Below, one piece after another: positions 6,801 through 11,278 of a stretch of 11,278 nucleotides of DNA (positions are counted from its first letter, which is position 1; each line of letters begins with the position of its first letter). This DNA is from Rodentolepis nana (lineage: Eukaryota; Platyhelminthes; Cestoda; Cyclophyllidea; Hymenolepididae). The notes under the pieces were generated by a model that saw only the letters and a program-made list of their open reading frames with translations, was not told the origin of the DNA and did no database searches. Location of the stretch: assembly GCA_900617975.1 (NCBI GenBank), contig UZAE01001851.1, positions 1 through 11,278 on the forward strand. Reading direction: 5' to 3'. A program made the translations under genes and the position numbers.

Positions 6801-9188
6801 AATTCGACCTTAGCTAACTTTTGCAATCAATGTGATTGATCATTCTCCTTACTGGGGATTTATTAATGGGCGTGGAACCATCAGCCTTGGATAATGCCGA
6901 AGTACACCTTCCGCCGTGTCAGCAACCCATCAATAGTACTGGGGAGGGGGGGGGGAGAGGGGAGGTAGGAGGAATTATGCATGATCATTAAAATGGGCAA
7001 TCGAGTGTACCTGCTTAAAAGAAATTGCTTCAGATCGCTCCTTGTAGAGTGTCACGATAATTTTGTGAAAGATAACATCATGCAGTGTGGTAGCTGGCCA
7101 ATGAGGAGAGGCAAGACGTCTTACCAGACGCAAACAAGAGTCAACATCACCACAACTGTCCAAATGGAGACTGCAATCTGCAAGAGCAGTCATGAAATGT
7201 CCGAATATCTAAAGAAAGAGAGCTTTGATATAACGAGCATTCCTAAAGTTGTGCAACACAAATAGATACATTTTGCAAACTTTTATCCAAAAACATTCTT
7301 TCTCCAACACATTATTAAAACCTCCAAACAATTTTCCCAATACTGATAAAAGAGTTAGTCAATTGTAAGGGGAGAGAAAGTCTTAAAACTCTTGTCGAAA
7401 TTCTTAATTTATTTGATGAAAAATAGGTGATGGATTTCGTAACTTAAGCTTAAGCAAGCGTGTCCTGGAGATAATTTGGTAGGAGTTTTCACAATAAAAA
7501 AAGAGAATTAAAAGGATTCATTTAAGATTCACATACCTCAGTTGCAGTTCCATATGACAAAGTACTCTCCCCAGACTCAAAAGCCACTTTTAAGACCGTA
7601 TCAGTCCGAGAAGCATCCTCAAGAATTACGCAGAGAAAATCAAACGTTTTCGGATATTCGATAAACTTTGGCAGTAGAAAACGCAACATAGCTTCTCGAT
7701 GGACGGTCCAGTCACTAAAACGCGAAATGAATTGTGTGAGGCTCCTCCACACAAAAGTACATGAAAAAGAACCCAATAAACTTACTGTAGGTCCTTAGCA
7801 ACTTGAGCATTTAGATCTGATAATTTTTCTTGTGGAGAATTTAGCGCATTAATACGCAGAGCGGGATGATAGCGTGCTCCACGACGAACGTATATATCAA
7901 TTATCAGGGGTGCCAGAGCCGGTATGACGAAAGAGTCCACATCGACACCACCTGCTGCTAATACCTCTGCTAAGTGGACCACCTTAAGAAACGGAAGCAT
8001 ACAATATTTTGCACTTAAGTACTAGGAGTAGACGTGGTAAAGTAGCATACCTCAGAGAGAGTGAGCACTGTTCTGGATTCTAAGTTCGAAGACGCACTAC
8101 TTTTACGTTCGTAGGTAAGAACAATGAAGAATTTAAACAAACTCGAAACAAGTTCCGAGGCGTCTTTAGATGAGGTCTGGTGATTATAGGAGGCAGTGGC
8201 ATTGCTATGCTGTAAAGACTCGCACTGAGACATGAGTGTCTTCAGAAAGCACTATTTGAAAAAAGAAGACACATATTACTTCAACGGTATTTGAGATAGC
8301 CAACATACTGATATGGATTTCAATAGCACTTACGGATTCCTCATCAAGTTGAGCATAGTTAACACCAAGCTCAATAAGGACAGTTAGAATTTGAAGAATC
8401 TTTGCTTGAACAGTTGGATCAGTATGAAGATGATATTGATGAATGCATTGGAGCACAAGAGGTTCAAAGAGACGAATATAGTACGCCAGATTGGGCTGAA
8501 AATTCAAGTTAAACCAAAGTGAATTTAGAATAGAGCTACTTAATGGATTGCTTAAAAAACAGTTTGGATACCTGTTGAATGTTTGCAGGCAGAGATTCAG
8601 GTCGAAGCATAGCGGGTTGATGAGACTGACGAGCAGAATGTAGCCAATCCAAAAATGATCGCCCAATAGCATTAGAGAAACGAATTTGCGAGGCGTTTTC
8701 AAAGTGGGTCTCACAGATCAGCTTTATTTGCTCATCCAAACTGCTGGTTTCTATTTTAAGACAAAATGAAAAACTTGGGTTGAAGTGAACTCAATAGAGA
8801 AAAATAAATTCTAGGAGCATACATTACCTGAAGTTGGTGAAACATCAAAATCAAAAACAGCGTGAAACTTGGAAGATAGTTCAGTATTCCAAATGCTTGA
8901 GAGGTTGGTCCCAAAAAGAACCCTTAAAAGCTGTCAAAGTTAGTGGATTAAAAGATTTTAATATCAAATTGAAGCCAATAAATTTGTTAGAAAACGCACA
9001 TTGATGGCCGCATCAAGAACAAAGCTGGGTGCCCAAGTAAATGCTGCCTCAAGGTAAACTAGGACCTCTTCGACCCACGATATAACCTCTGCGAACCGCA
9101 ACACTTCAGTCAATCGAGAGAAGGCATTCAGGGTACTTCCAAGTAAGTCCATTGTTCGGTCACGCGTAGTAGGATCAGCAAAGGAAGA
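286..9188 (-). CDS. HTT: Huntingtin orthologue, partial, 22 exons (middle and C-terminal part)
   Basis: Huntingtin is a very large alpha-solenoid scaffold of HEAT repeats. In vertebrates it binds HAP40 and acts in vesicle transport, autophagy and spindle orientation. The joined exons are: 9188-9000, 8930-8828, 8750-8572, 8495-8334, 8251-8051, 7982-7786, 7714-7537, 7208-7011, 6324-6173, 6096-5933, 5841-5807, 5734-5387, 5302-5063, 4991-4603, 4523-4484, 4379-4251, 3969-3789, 3720-3370, 2563-2235, 2159-2002, 1926-1697 and 858-286. Every intron is GT..AG and all phases match. The product follows vertebrate HTT from the late N-HEAT domain through the bridge into C-HEAT in unbroken order, with no in-frame stop. 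The identification rests on remembered human HTT sequence, not a search. Both ends are missing: the start codon and N-terminus lie beyond 11278, and the last C-terminal exons lie below position 1. The least certain boundaries are the donors of exons 13 and 21 and the extent of exon 11. Confidence 0.93.
859..1696 (-). other. HTT intron between exons 21 and 22 (838 nt)
   Basis: Long intron, A+T rich. It holds one minus-strand frame of 75 codons (1073-1300) that is hydrophobic but has no splice-phase support and no family resemblance. No repeat family was recognised by eye. Confidence 0.7.
1697..1926 (-). CDS. HTT: HTT exon 21 (donor uncertain)
   Basis: 230 nt, phase 2 in and phase 1 out. The acceptor is TTATGCATTAG and the preferred donor is CCGG|GTACTT at 1696. 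RISHVMGCLDQETRSWFY and VPIGCLVKWMLHSP align with human KLSIIRGIVEQEIQAM.. and VSIHSVWLGNS. The frame stays open to about 1593. Of the later in-frame donors, only the weak A|GTATTA near 1606 fits the phase of exon 22, so a longer isoform cannot be excluded. The vertebrate Glu-rich acidic linker that follows WLGNS is absent in the preferred model. Confidence 0.85.
2002..2159 (-). CDS. HTT: HTT exon 20
   Basis: 158 nt, phase 0 in and phase 2 out. The acceptor is TTTGTGCCATAG and the donor is CTAA|GTAAAT. VICLNTLTRLLLNA matches human VLAVQAITSLVLSA. A Pro/Ser-rich loop then leads to a segment ending FMHTK, equivalent to human ALDTRF. The helix is completed by the next exon (IGCRISHVMGCLDQET). Confidence 0.93.
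2235..2563 (-). CDS. HTT: HTT exon 19: LGW..T.FE..W signature
   Basis: 329 nt, phase 1 in and phase 0 out. The acceptor is TCCCTTGTACTTTAG and the donor is AAAGAG|GTGAGA. The block WLLSLGWLDKTMFESSWTAL matches human [20 protein letters not shown], and TMCSPQPL matches LVTQPL. An acidic Ser-rich tail (SLEDEDNPF) follows, as in the vertebrate EEESPPEED tail. This block is highly diagnostic of huntingtin C-HEAT. Confidence 0.95.
2564..3369 (-). other. HTT intron between exons 18 and 19 (806 nt), contains a repeat
   Basis: Longest low-complexity-free intron in the 3' half. Its excess length over the common 70-80 nt class is largely explained by a transposon-like repeat at 2931-3203. The rest is A+T rich with no recognisable feature. 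Confidence 0.75.
2931..3203 (+). mobile_element. MITE-like repeat, copy 1, right terminal repeat missing
   Basis: This segment and 10987-11249 share colinear internal sequence. Shared points include GCAGTTGACTTCT, CATGACCCC, CACAGTACTCACC, GATGTTCCTC and TCTGTGAAGCC. Copy 1 keeps the left terminal repeat (2931-3015), which includes CCTCCACGTGGTGCACC. It breaks off within the first bases of the expected right terminal repeat near 3203. It has no coding capacity, so it would be non-autonomous. It lies within a huntingtin intron. Confidence 0.75.
3370..3720 (-). CDS. HTT: HTT exon 18
   Basis: 351 nt, phase 1 in and phase 1 out. The acceptor is TTTATTGTCTAG and the donor is TTTGATTT|GTAAGC. It has a helix near FTEVLNSFAANA, then a Gly/Cys-rich loop (GSTGGGCGAVGDG), then SRVALTSVFGLCRLCPLG. 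The last corresponds to human LTPLLRNIIISLARLPLV. The Gly-rich loop sits where vertebrate HTT has an acidic, Glu-rich linker nearby. Confidence 0.87.
3789..3969 (-). CDS. HTT: HTT exon 17
   Basis: 181 nt, phase 0 in and phase 1 out. The acceptor is CCATTTTTTTCTAG and the donor is G|GTTAGC. The block VPLLINLDLPLLTLRLAIV matches human IPLSLDLQAGLDCCCLALQ. It continues with FVKLNLETFIQFAETL, opposite the human HACSLIYCVHFILEAV helix. Confidence 0.9.
4251..4379 (-). CDS. HTT: HTT exon 16: start of C-HEAT
   Basis: 43 codons, phase 0 at both ends. The acceptor is TCAATAAATCAG, downstream of a CTTCTAG tract, and the donor is CAG|GTCAGT. GLAAATVDFLVLSTRLPLP and EEIEVMTVLLQTL align with human LARALAQYLVVVSKLPSHL and EKDIVKFVVATLEAL, including the Pro-rich turn and the acidic start of the second helix. 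Confidence 0.92.
4484..4523 (-). CDS. HTT: HTT exon 15: 40-nt microexon
   Basis: 40 nt, phase 2 in and phase 0 out. The acceptor is TTTCTGAATCTATAG and the donor is CAG|GTACAA. It encodes KELLFQKLSSLNQ, which reads smoothly into the next exon and lies opposite human LFGDAALYQSLPT. It is supported by phase and splice sites on both sides. Homology alone would not identify a piece this short. Confidence 0.75.
4603..4991 (-). CDS. HTT: HTT exon 14
   Basis: 389 nt, phase 0 in and phase 2 out. The acceptor is CCATTCTGTAG and the donor is AAAGG|GTAAGT. It opens LDELPEDLDSFLKSL, matching human MAQLPMEELNRIQEYL. It then encodes a long helical stretch ending LPPRFLQHVIRLGF, comparable to the human EFNLSLLAPCLSLGM segment at the end of the bridge. 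It is the second longest exon in the window and its frame is fully open. Confidence 0.9.
5063..5302 (-). CDS. HTT: HTT exon 13 (donor uncertain)
   Basis: 80 codons if the donor is AAA|GTCCGT. The acceptor is TTTCTTGCAG, phase 0. ALSQLKTLRILLLLISNFI matches the human TPFRVLARMVDILACRR helix. The remaining 50 or so residues (LKYFLLDLTASFKEWF, then a Leu-rich helix) have no clear human counterpart. The 3' boundary is a judgement. GTCCGT at 5062 and GTTGAG at 5077 are both weak phase-0 donors that fit the strong TTCCATTCTGTAG acceptor of the next exon. A 35-nt phase-1 intron is a third possibility. Confidence 0.75.
5387..5734 (-). CDS. HTT: HTT exon 12: LWYQL block, bridge helices
   Basis: 116 codons, phase 0 at both ends. 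The acceptor is TTGTTCCTTCTAG and the donor is GTC|GTAAGT. FKPLVAILWYQLRAELF matches human HPALVLLWCQILLLV. The later block ELSGLILSIDD and LELLKKIISTTVSRFETAV matches the human ASGLFIQAIQS and LKKTLQCLEGIHLSQSGAV region. Between them only about 35-40 residues link the two helices, shorter than the acidic linker and helices found in human HTT. Confidence 0.92.
5807..5841 (-). CDS. HTT: HTT exon 11: 35-nt microexon (extent uncertain)
   Basis: Only 35 nt, phase 1 in and phase 0 out. The acceptor is ATGCCTTTTAG and the donor is AAA|GTGAGT. It encodes ALTVTGIPIEK, in the place of human CLIHIFKSGMFRR. The same frame is open further upstream through a TG/CA repeat, and there it reads SFACHVLCLLD, which also resembles the human HTFYCQELGTLL region. 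That extension would need a different upstream splice. The canonical GT..AG model is the short exon. Confidence 0.65.
5874..5896 (+). repeat. TG microsatellite (CA on gene strand)
   Basis: A run of TG dinucleotides with one CG interruption, inside the 91-nt intron between HTT exons 10 and 11. It takes up a quarter of that intron and sits upstream of the ATGCCTTTTAG acceptor. Confidence 0.9.
5933..6096 (-). CDS. HTT: HTT exon 10
   Basis: 164 nt, phase 2 in and phase 1 out. The acceptor is TGTTTTCATAG and the donor is TTAC|GTAAGT. It encodes a hydrophobic helix pair (LLDYLAIISESILDHL), an Asp/Ser linker and FLGQLLLAFQLDIL. The last corresponds to human FLLQLVGILLEDIV. Confidence 0.87.
6173..6324 (-). 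CDS. HTT: HTT exon 9: start of the bridge region
   Basis: 152 nt, phase 0 in and phase 2 out. The acceptor is CATTGAATTAG (AG at 6326-6325) and the donor is TTTGA|GTAATT. The frame is open and encodes FVCLRFLLLVAMKQPSSLL, corresponding to human LAILRVLISQSTEDIVL, then ALRDFGKCGQSDPRAVLFE. A longer version of the exon starting at 6384 would carry two in-frame stops, so 6324 is the supported start. Homology is weaker here than in the flanking exons. Confidence 0.8.
6711..6732 (+). repeat. CACG/CA microsatellite
   Basis: CACGCACGCACGCACACACA-type tract in the intron between HTT exons 8 and 9. No function is evident. Confidence 0.85.
6941..6966 (+). repeat. G-rich tract with G-quadruplex potential
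   Basis: Three or more G-runs (GGGGA, about eleven G, GAGAGGGG and AGG) within 26 bases on the plus strand, the template strand for HTT. The complementary C-run on the transcript strand ends in CCCCAG. Confidence 0.85.
7011..7208 (-). CDS. HTT: HTT exon 8: LHLDS block
   Basis: 66 codons, phase 0 at both ends. The acceptor is CTCTCTTTCTTTAG and the donor is AAGCAG|GTACAC. IFGHFMTALADCSLHLDS matches human ADIILPMLAKQQMHIDS. The following VRRLASPHWPATTLHDVI matches LFEILAPSSLRPVDMLL. Confidence 0.9.
7209..7536 (-). other. HTT intron between exons 7 and 8 (328 nt)
   Basis: Runs from a GAG|GTATGT donor to a CTTTCTTTAG acceptor. A+T rich, with no repeat or extra exon that I can support. Confidence 0.7.
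7537..7714 (-). CDS. HTT: HTT exon 7
   Basis: 178 nt, phase 2 in and phase 0 out. The acceptor is TTTCGCGTTTTAG and the donor is GAG|GTATGT. REAMLRFLLPKFIEYPKTF and FLCVILEDA correspond to the human VVSMLLRLIQYHQVLEMF and ILVLQQC helices. This is part of the last HEAT repeats of the N-terminal solenoid. Confidence 0.9.
7786..7982 (-). CDS. HTT: HTT exon 6: IPAL..PL block
   Basis: 197 nt, phase 0 in and phase 2 out. The acceptor is TTTCTTAAG and the donor is CA|GTAAGT. VVHLAEVLAAGG and FVIPALAPLIIDIYVRRG align with human IIQLCDGIMASG and HAIPALQPIVHDLFVLRG. The remainder (NSPQEKLSDLNAQVAKD) is a helical, charged segment. Confidence 0.92.
8051..8251 (-). CDS. HTT: HTT exon 5: TYER block
   Basis: 67 codons, phase 0 at both ends. 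The acceptor is TTCAAATAG and the donor is GAG|GTATGC. After a Ser/Thr/His-rich linker it encodes LFKFFIVLTYERKSS, matching human IFFFLVLLSYERYHS. It ends TVLTLSE, corresponding to the start of the helix that human HTT writes as IPKIIQLCDGI. Confidence 0.9.
8334..8495 (-). CDS. HTT: HTT exon 4: RLFEPLV signature
   Basis: 54 codons, phase 0 at both ends. The acceptor is AATTTTCAG and the donor is the near-perfect TCC|GTAAGT. YIRLFEPLVLQCIHQY matches human HIRLFEPLVIKALKQY, and LIELGVNYAQLDEES matches LVQLRVNYCLLDSDQ. This is the strongest single diagnostic block for huntingtin in the window. Confidence 0.95.
8572..8750 (-). CDS. HTT: HTT exon 3
   Basis: 179 nt, phase 1 in and phase 0 out. The acceptor is AAAATAG (8752-8751) and the donor is CAACAG|GTATCC. 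The product contains ETHFENASQIRFSNAI and FLDWLHSARQ. These correspond to the human segment with THFTQALADASLRN and WFDVLQKVSTQ. It ends with PANIQQ, directly before the highly conserved RLFEPLV helix. Confidence 0.88.
8828..8930 (-). CDS. HTT: HTT exon 2: LFGTNL block
   Basis: 103 nt, phase 0 in and phase 1 out. The acceptor is TTGACAG and the donor is TCAG|GTAATG. It encodes LLRVLFGTNLSSIW, nearly identical to human LLKTLFGTNLASQF. An acidic/aromatic linker (FHAVFDFDVSPTS) follows, where human HTT has a longer Ser-rich linker. No ATG-initiated frame reveals it. It is found only by continuing the splice phase from the previous exon. Confidence 0.92.
9000..9188 (-). CDS. HTT: HTT exon 1 of the window: late N-HEAT block
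   Basis: 63 codons, phase 0 at both ends. The acceptor is a pyrimidine-rich tract ending TTTAG (AG at 9190-9189), and the donor is AAT|GTGCGT. The block around MDLLGSTLNAFSRLTEVL and VEEVLVYLEAAF aligns with the human stretch containing LDVLSQILELATL and VEEILGYLKSCF. It forms amphipathic helices of a HEAT pair. The phase-0 start shows that coding continues in an upstream exon outside the recognisable part of the window. Confidence 0.9.
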
Positions 9189-10402
9189 CTAAAGCAAAAA
9201 GCAGAAAAATAAACCACCTCAATGTGTAGTCAGTGGGATGAATGTGAATTGAGTAGGATTCCAAAATAATTATTACAATATCAGAAATACAGATTTACTA
9301 CAGCTGACCAGTTTCTTATGACACTTTAATAATGGTGATTCAGATCGACAGCAGCCTAGTCGGTAATCATCTCATTGTCCGTGTGGAGTACGGCCTTTCA
9401 AGTTATTGCATTTAACAGCTTGAAACAATAATCGTGGACCGCAAGGTAATGTTTCTTTACGCTACCATAAACTCAGCACAACTTGTTAGACAGATGCTTA
9501 ACAAATCCACTCATGGCTATTAGCCAATCGCCATTCGATCTAAGGGTCTGATCATAAACGTGAACCCAGAGAGTTCAAAGTTCTCCCCAGCTGTTGATTG
9601 GCGAATACCGCTTTAACCAATCATCACTCCATGTGCTACTCATACAACCCATCAACTACTTGCATCAACTATTCATTAAAACCAATTTTTTGAGTTTGAT
9701 AACTAAGTTGTGGTTGCTGCTAGAGCGTTGGCTGTAATTCCGTGCCAATTGGACGTGATTTTCAGAAACCCGACTTGAAATAAATTGCGCATCTCTCCCA
9801 AAAGAGCCACTGCATAGGATTCTTAAAAAAGTACTAAAAGTAGTTCGTTATTTGGGCAATCGACTTTCGATTCTTTGAGAAGTAAACAAACCAATAACTC
9901 CCATCCAATTCGTATGACTATTTTTGTGCAGGAAAAGTTTGACGTTACTATTGACAATTACAGCCTCCTTTTCCTTCATGGTCGCGATAACTGCAGCATT
10001 ATACCACGAGGCAATGCCTCTCTCAAGTGGTCACCATAATTAAGACACAATAAGATGGAAGAGACAAAGCCAATTAGTCTAACCAGAAATTTAAAGAGGC
10101 AAAATGAAGCTAACGTAGATGCTGATGATTGAATGCAGTTTCTGCATGCAAGGAATGGAGCTTTATACGCGTCGAGAGAGAAGAAGAAGTCCTAAAAAGA
10201 CTGCGAGATACCACAGGCATGTGGGTTGACATGCAAATAGCGTTTAATTAAAAAAATTCATTTGAAGCTTTGAAAAATGCAAAAAATAAACAATAAAAAC
10301 AAAAAAATCAAAACTCTAAAGAAGTATGTGCTTTGAACGGCCGGTCACAGCTGGGATGCTCTACAAAACCGTTTCCCATTTGCCAATCGAAATGCAAATC
10401 TT

Positions 10403-10413
10403 CCCCCCCCCCC
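10403..10413 (+). repeat. C homopolymer
   Basis: Eleven consecutive C in the non-coding region. Such runs recur in this window (1-6, the complement of 6941-6966, and 11112-11118). They seem a compositional habit of this genome. Confidence 0.85.
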
Positions 10414-10810
10414 TAAAAGGGAAATCGAGTGTAAACTGTGGAATTCGTTACTCACTCCAAGTTGCCTGTGATTTTCGGAGAGAAGAAAGCAATATGCAAG
10501 CAATAACACAGCGAATTCACTGCTAACCTATCTTCAAAGAATTTATAAAGAAGCGGAGGCGATAAGGAGGGAAGAAGTGAAAGTTCCAAAGTCCGTGGAC
10601 AAAATCCCCTATACTATTGCATCCGTGTCATTAATAATTACATATGCTAGTTTTGCTATTGAACGGTCTTTAAATGAGAACAAGCAAAAACGGGTTGCCT
10701 AATAGTCTTAAATGGATACGGTAGAACCATCCTGGGTCAGTCACCTATAACGCAGTTATTTCTTCTAAATGGGCCCACACAGGTTACCAATAGATGCCAA
10801 AATATATTTC

Positions 10811-10825
10811 ATTACATTACATTAC
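10811..10825 (+). repeat. ATTAC x3 short tandem repeat
   Basis: Three perfect copies of the pentamer ATTAC in the gene-free region. Confidence 0.9.
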
Positions 10826-10856
10826 CATATAATAAAGTTTAGTCATCACTAAAGAG

Positions 10857-10874
10857 GAGAGAGAGAGAGAGAGA
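10857..10874 (+). repeat. GA microsatellite
   Basis: About nine GA units followed by AAGAGG, about 110 bases before the second transposon-like repeat. Confidence 0.9.
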
Positions 10875-10986
10875 AAGAGGCGTCATCAACGAATCAAAGT
10901 CAACGGAAATGTTCGCTTCCCTCGGTAAATAGGCGAAGAAGACAGAGCTAATCGACAACTTCTTAATCTATTTATATCAAATGGCA

Positions 10987-11249
10987 GGCAGTTGACTTCT
11001 GATTTCAAGTTATCATGACCCCACTATGTCATATTCGATTACTTCCACAGTACTCACCATTCATCTACCTTTGTATCTGTCTCTTTTGCATCTTTAAAAT
11101 ACTCTTCTGTCCCCCCCTCTCGAATTTTTTCGATTTGATGTTCCTCTCCCTCTGTGAAGCCTGAAGTCAGCTGCCGGTTTATAGACTTTCTTGCCGCATG
11201 AGTATACGTTGCCCAGGGTGCACCACGTGGAGGGAAGTCTAGCGCACAC
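10987..11249 (+). mobile_element. MITE-like repeat, copy 2, left terminal repeat missing
   Basis: Same orientation and internal order as the copy at 2931-3203. It starts inside the inner edge of the left terminal repeat (GGCAGTTGACTTC) but keeps the full right terminal repeat (11163-11249). The reverse complement of that arm reads through GGTGCACC and CCACGTGG and matches the left arm of copy 1 over about 85 positions, with roughly a dozen differences by eye. The two copies together define an element of about 350 bp with terminal inverted repeats of about 85 bp. Confidence 0.75.
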
Positions 11250-11278
11250 CCCCCATAATCTTGAATATAAATGGCATT

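Larger units (their letters stand above)
6325..7010 (-). other. HTT intron between exons 8 and 9 (686 nt)
   Basis: The donor is CAG|GTACAC and the acceptor is TTGAATTAG. It contains a CA/CG microsatellite (6711-6732) and a long G-run on the plus strand (6941-6966). On the gene strand the latter reads as a C-rich tract ending CCCCAG and mimics a strong 3' splice site. An open stretch of about 50 codons at 6343-6504 has no homology support. Confidence 0.7.
9189..11278. other. About 2.1 kb without a recognisable exon, upstream of HTT exon 1 of the window
   Basis: Exon 1 of the window starts in phase 0 with a good acceptor, so this is probably intronic sequence leading to exons beyond the right edge. 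I found no block resembling the preceding human segment. It contains an 11-nt C-run (10403-10413), an ATTAC triplet repeat, a GA microsatellite and a transposon-like repeat at its far end. The only frame of note (10326-10526, plus) lacks any family resemblance. Confidence 0.6.

Noticed and set aside
9530..9630. CCAATCGCC / GATTGGCGAA pieces suggesting an inverted repeat
   Set aside because: The match is short and interrupted, and it does not define element ends.
10115..10165. CTGATGA-like core suggesting a hammerhead ribozyme
   Set aside because: The required GAAA box and stem arrangement are not present nearby. Only a small ATGCAG/CTGCAT hairpin is visible.
10326..10526. 66-codon plus-strand frame
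   Set aside because: It contains a C homopolymer, has no homology to anything recognised, and has no neighbouring exons in phase.

Overview
This window is animal nuclear DNA. It holds the middle and much of the C-terminal half of one gene on the minus strand, an orthologue of huntingtin (HTT). No single reading frame shows this. The gene appears only when short coding blocks on the minus strand are joined at GT..AG splice sites. I reconstruct 22 exons between 9188 (5' side) and 286 (3' side), about 4.7 kb of coding sequence or roughly 1,570 codons. Intron phases agree at every junction in the model. The joined product follows vertebrate huntingtin in order, with near-identical blocks such as YIRLFEPLV, LFGTNL, a TYER block, the LGW..T.FE..WTALL block and the LF..R.EF block.

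Layout, in gene order from high to low coordinates. 11278-9189 has no exon I can support. It is probably part of a long intron, and the N-terminal exons, including the region that carries polyglutamine in vertebrates, would lie outside the window. 9188-7011 (exons 1-8) encodes the end of the N-terminal HEAT solenoid. 6324-4603 (exons 9-14) encodes the bridge region, which looks shortened in one part. 4523-286 (exons 15-22) encodes most of the C-terminal HEAT solenoid. The gene continues past the left edge of the window, because exon 22 ends at a splice donor and several hundred C-terminal residues are unaccounted for.

Introns fall into two classes. Most are about 68-104 nt, and six are about 280-840 nt. 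With the A+T-rich composition and the divergent huntingtin, this suggests an invertebrate. A flatworm such as a tapeworm is my best guess, but it is inference and the species cannot be read from the sequence.

The non-coding parts hold two diverged copies of an undescribed short repeat with long terminal inverted repeats (2931-3203, inside an intron, and 10987-11249). Each copy has lost the opposite end, so together they reveal a MITE-like DNA transposon. There are also TG/CA, GA and ATTAC microsatellites and a long G-run. I see no other protein gene, RNA gene, CRISPR array or prokaryotic feature.
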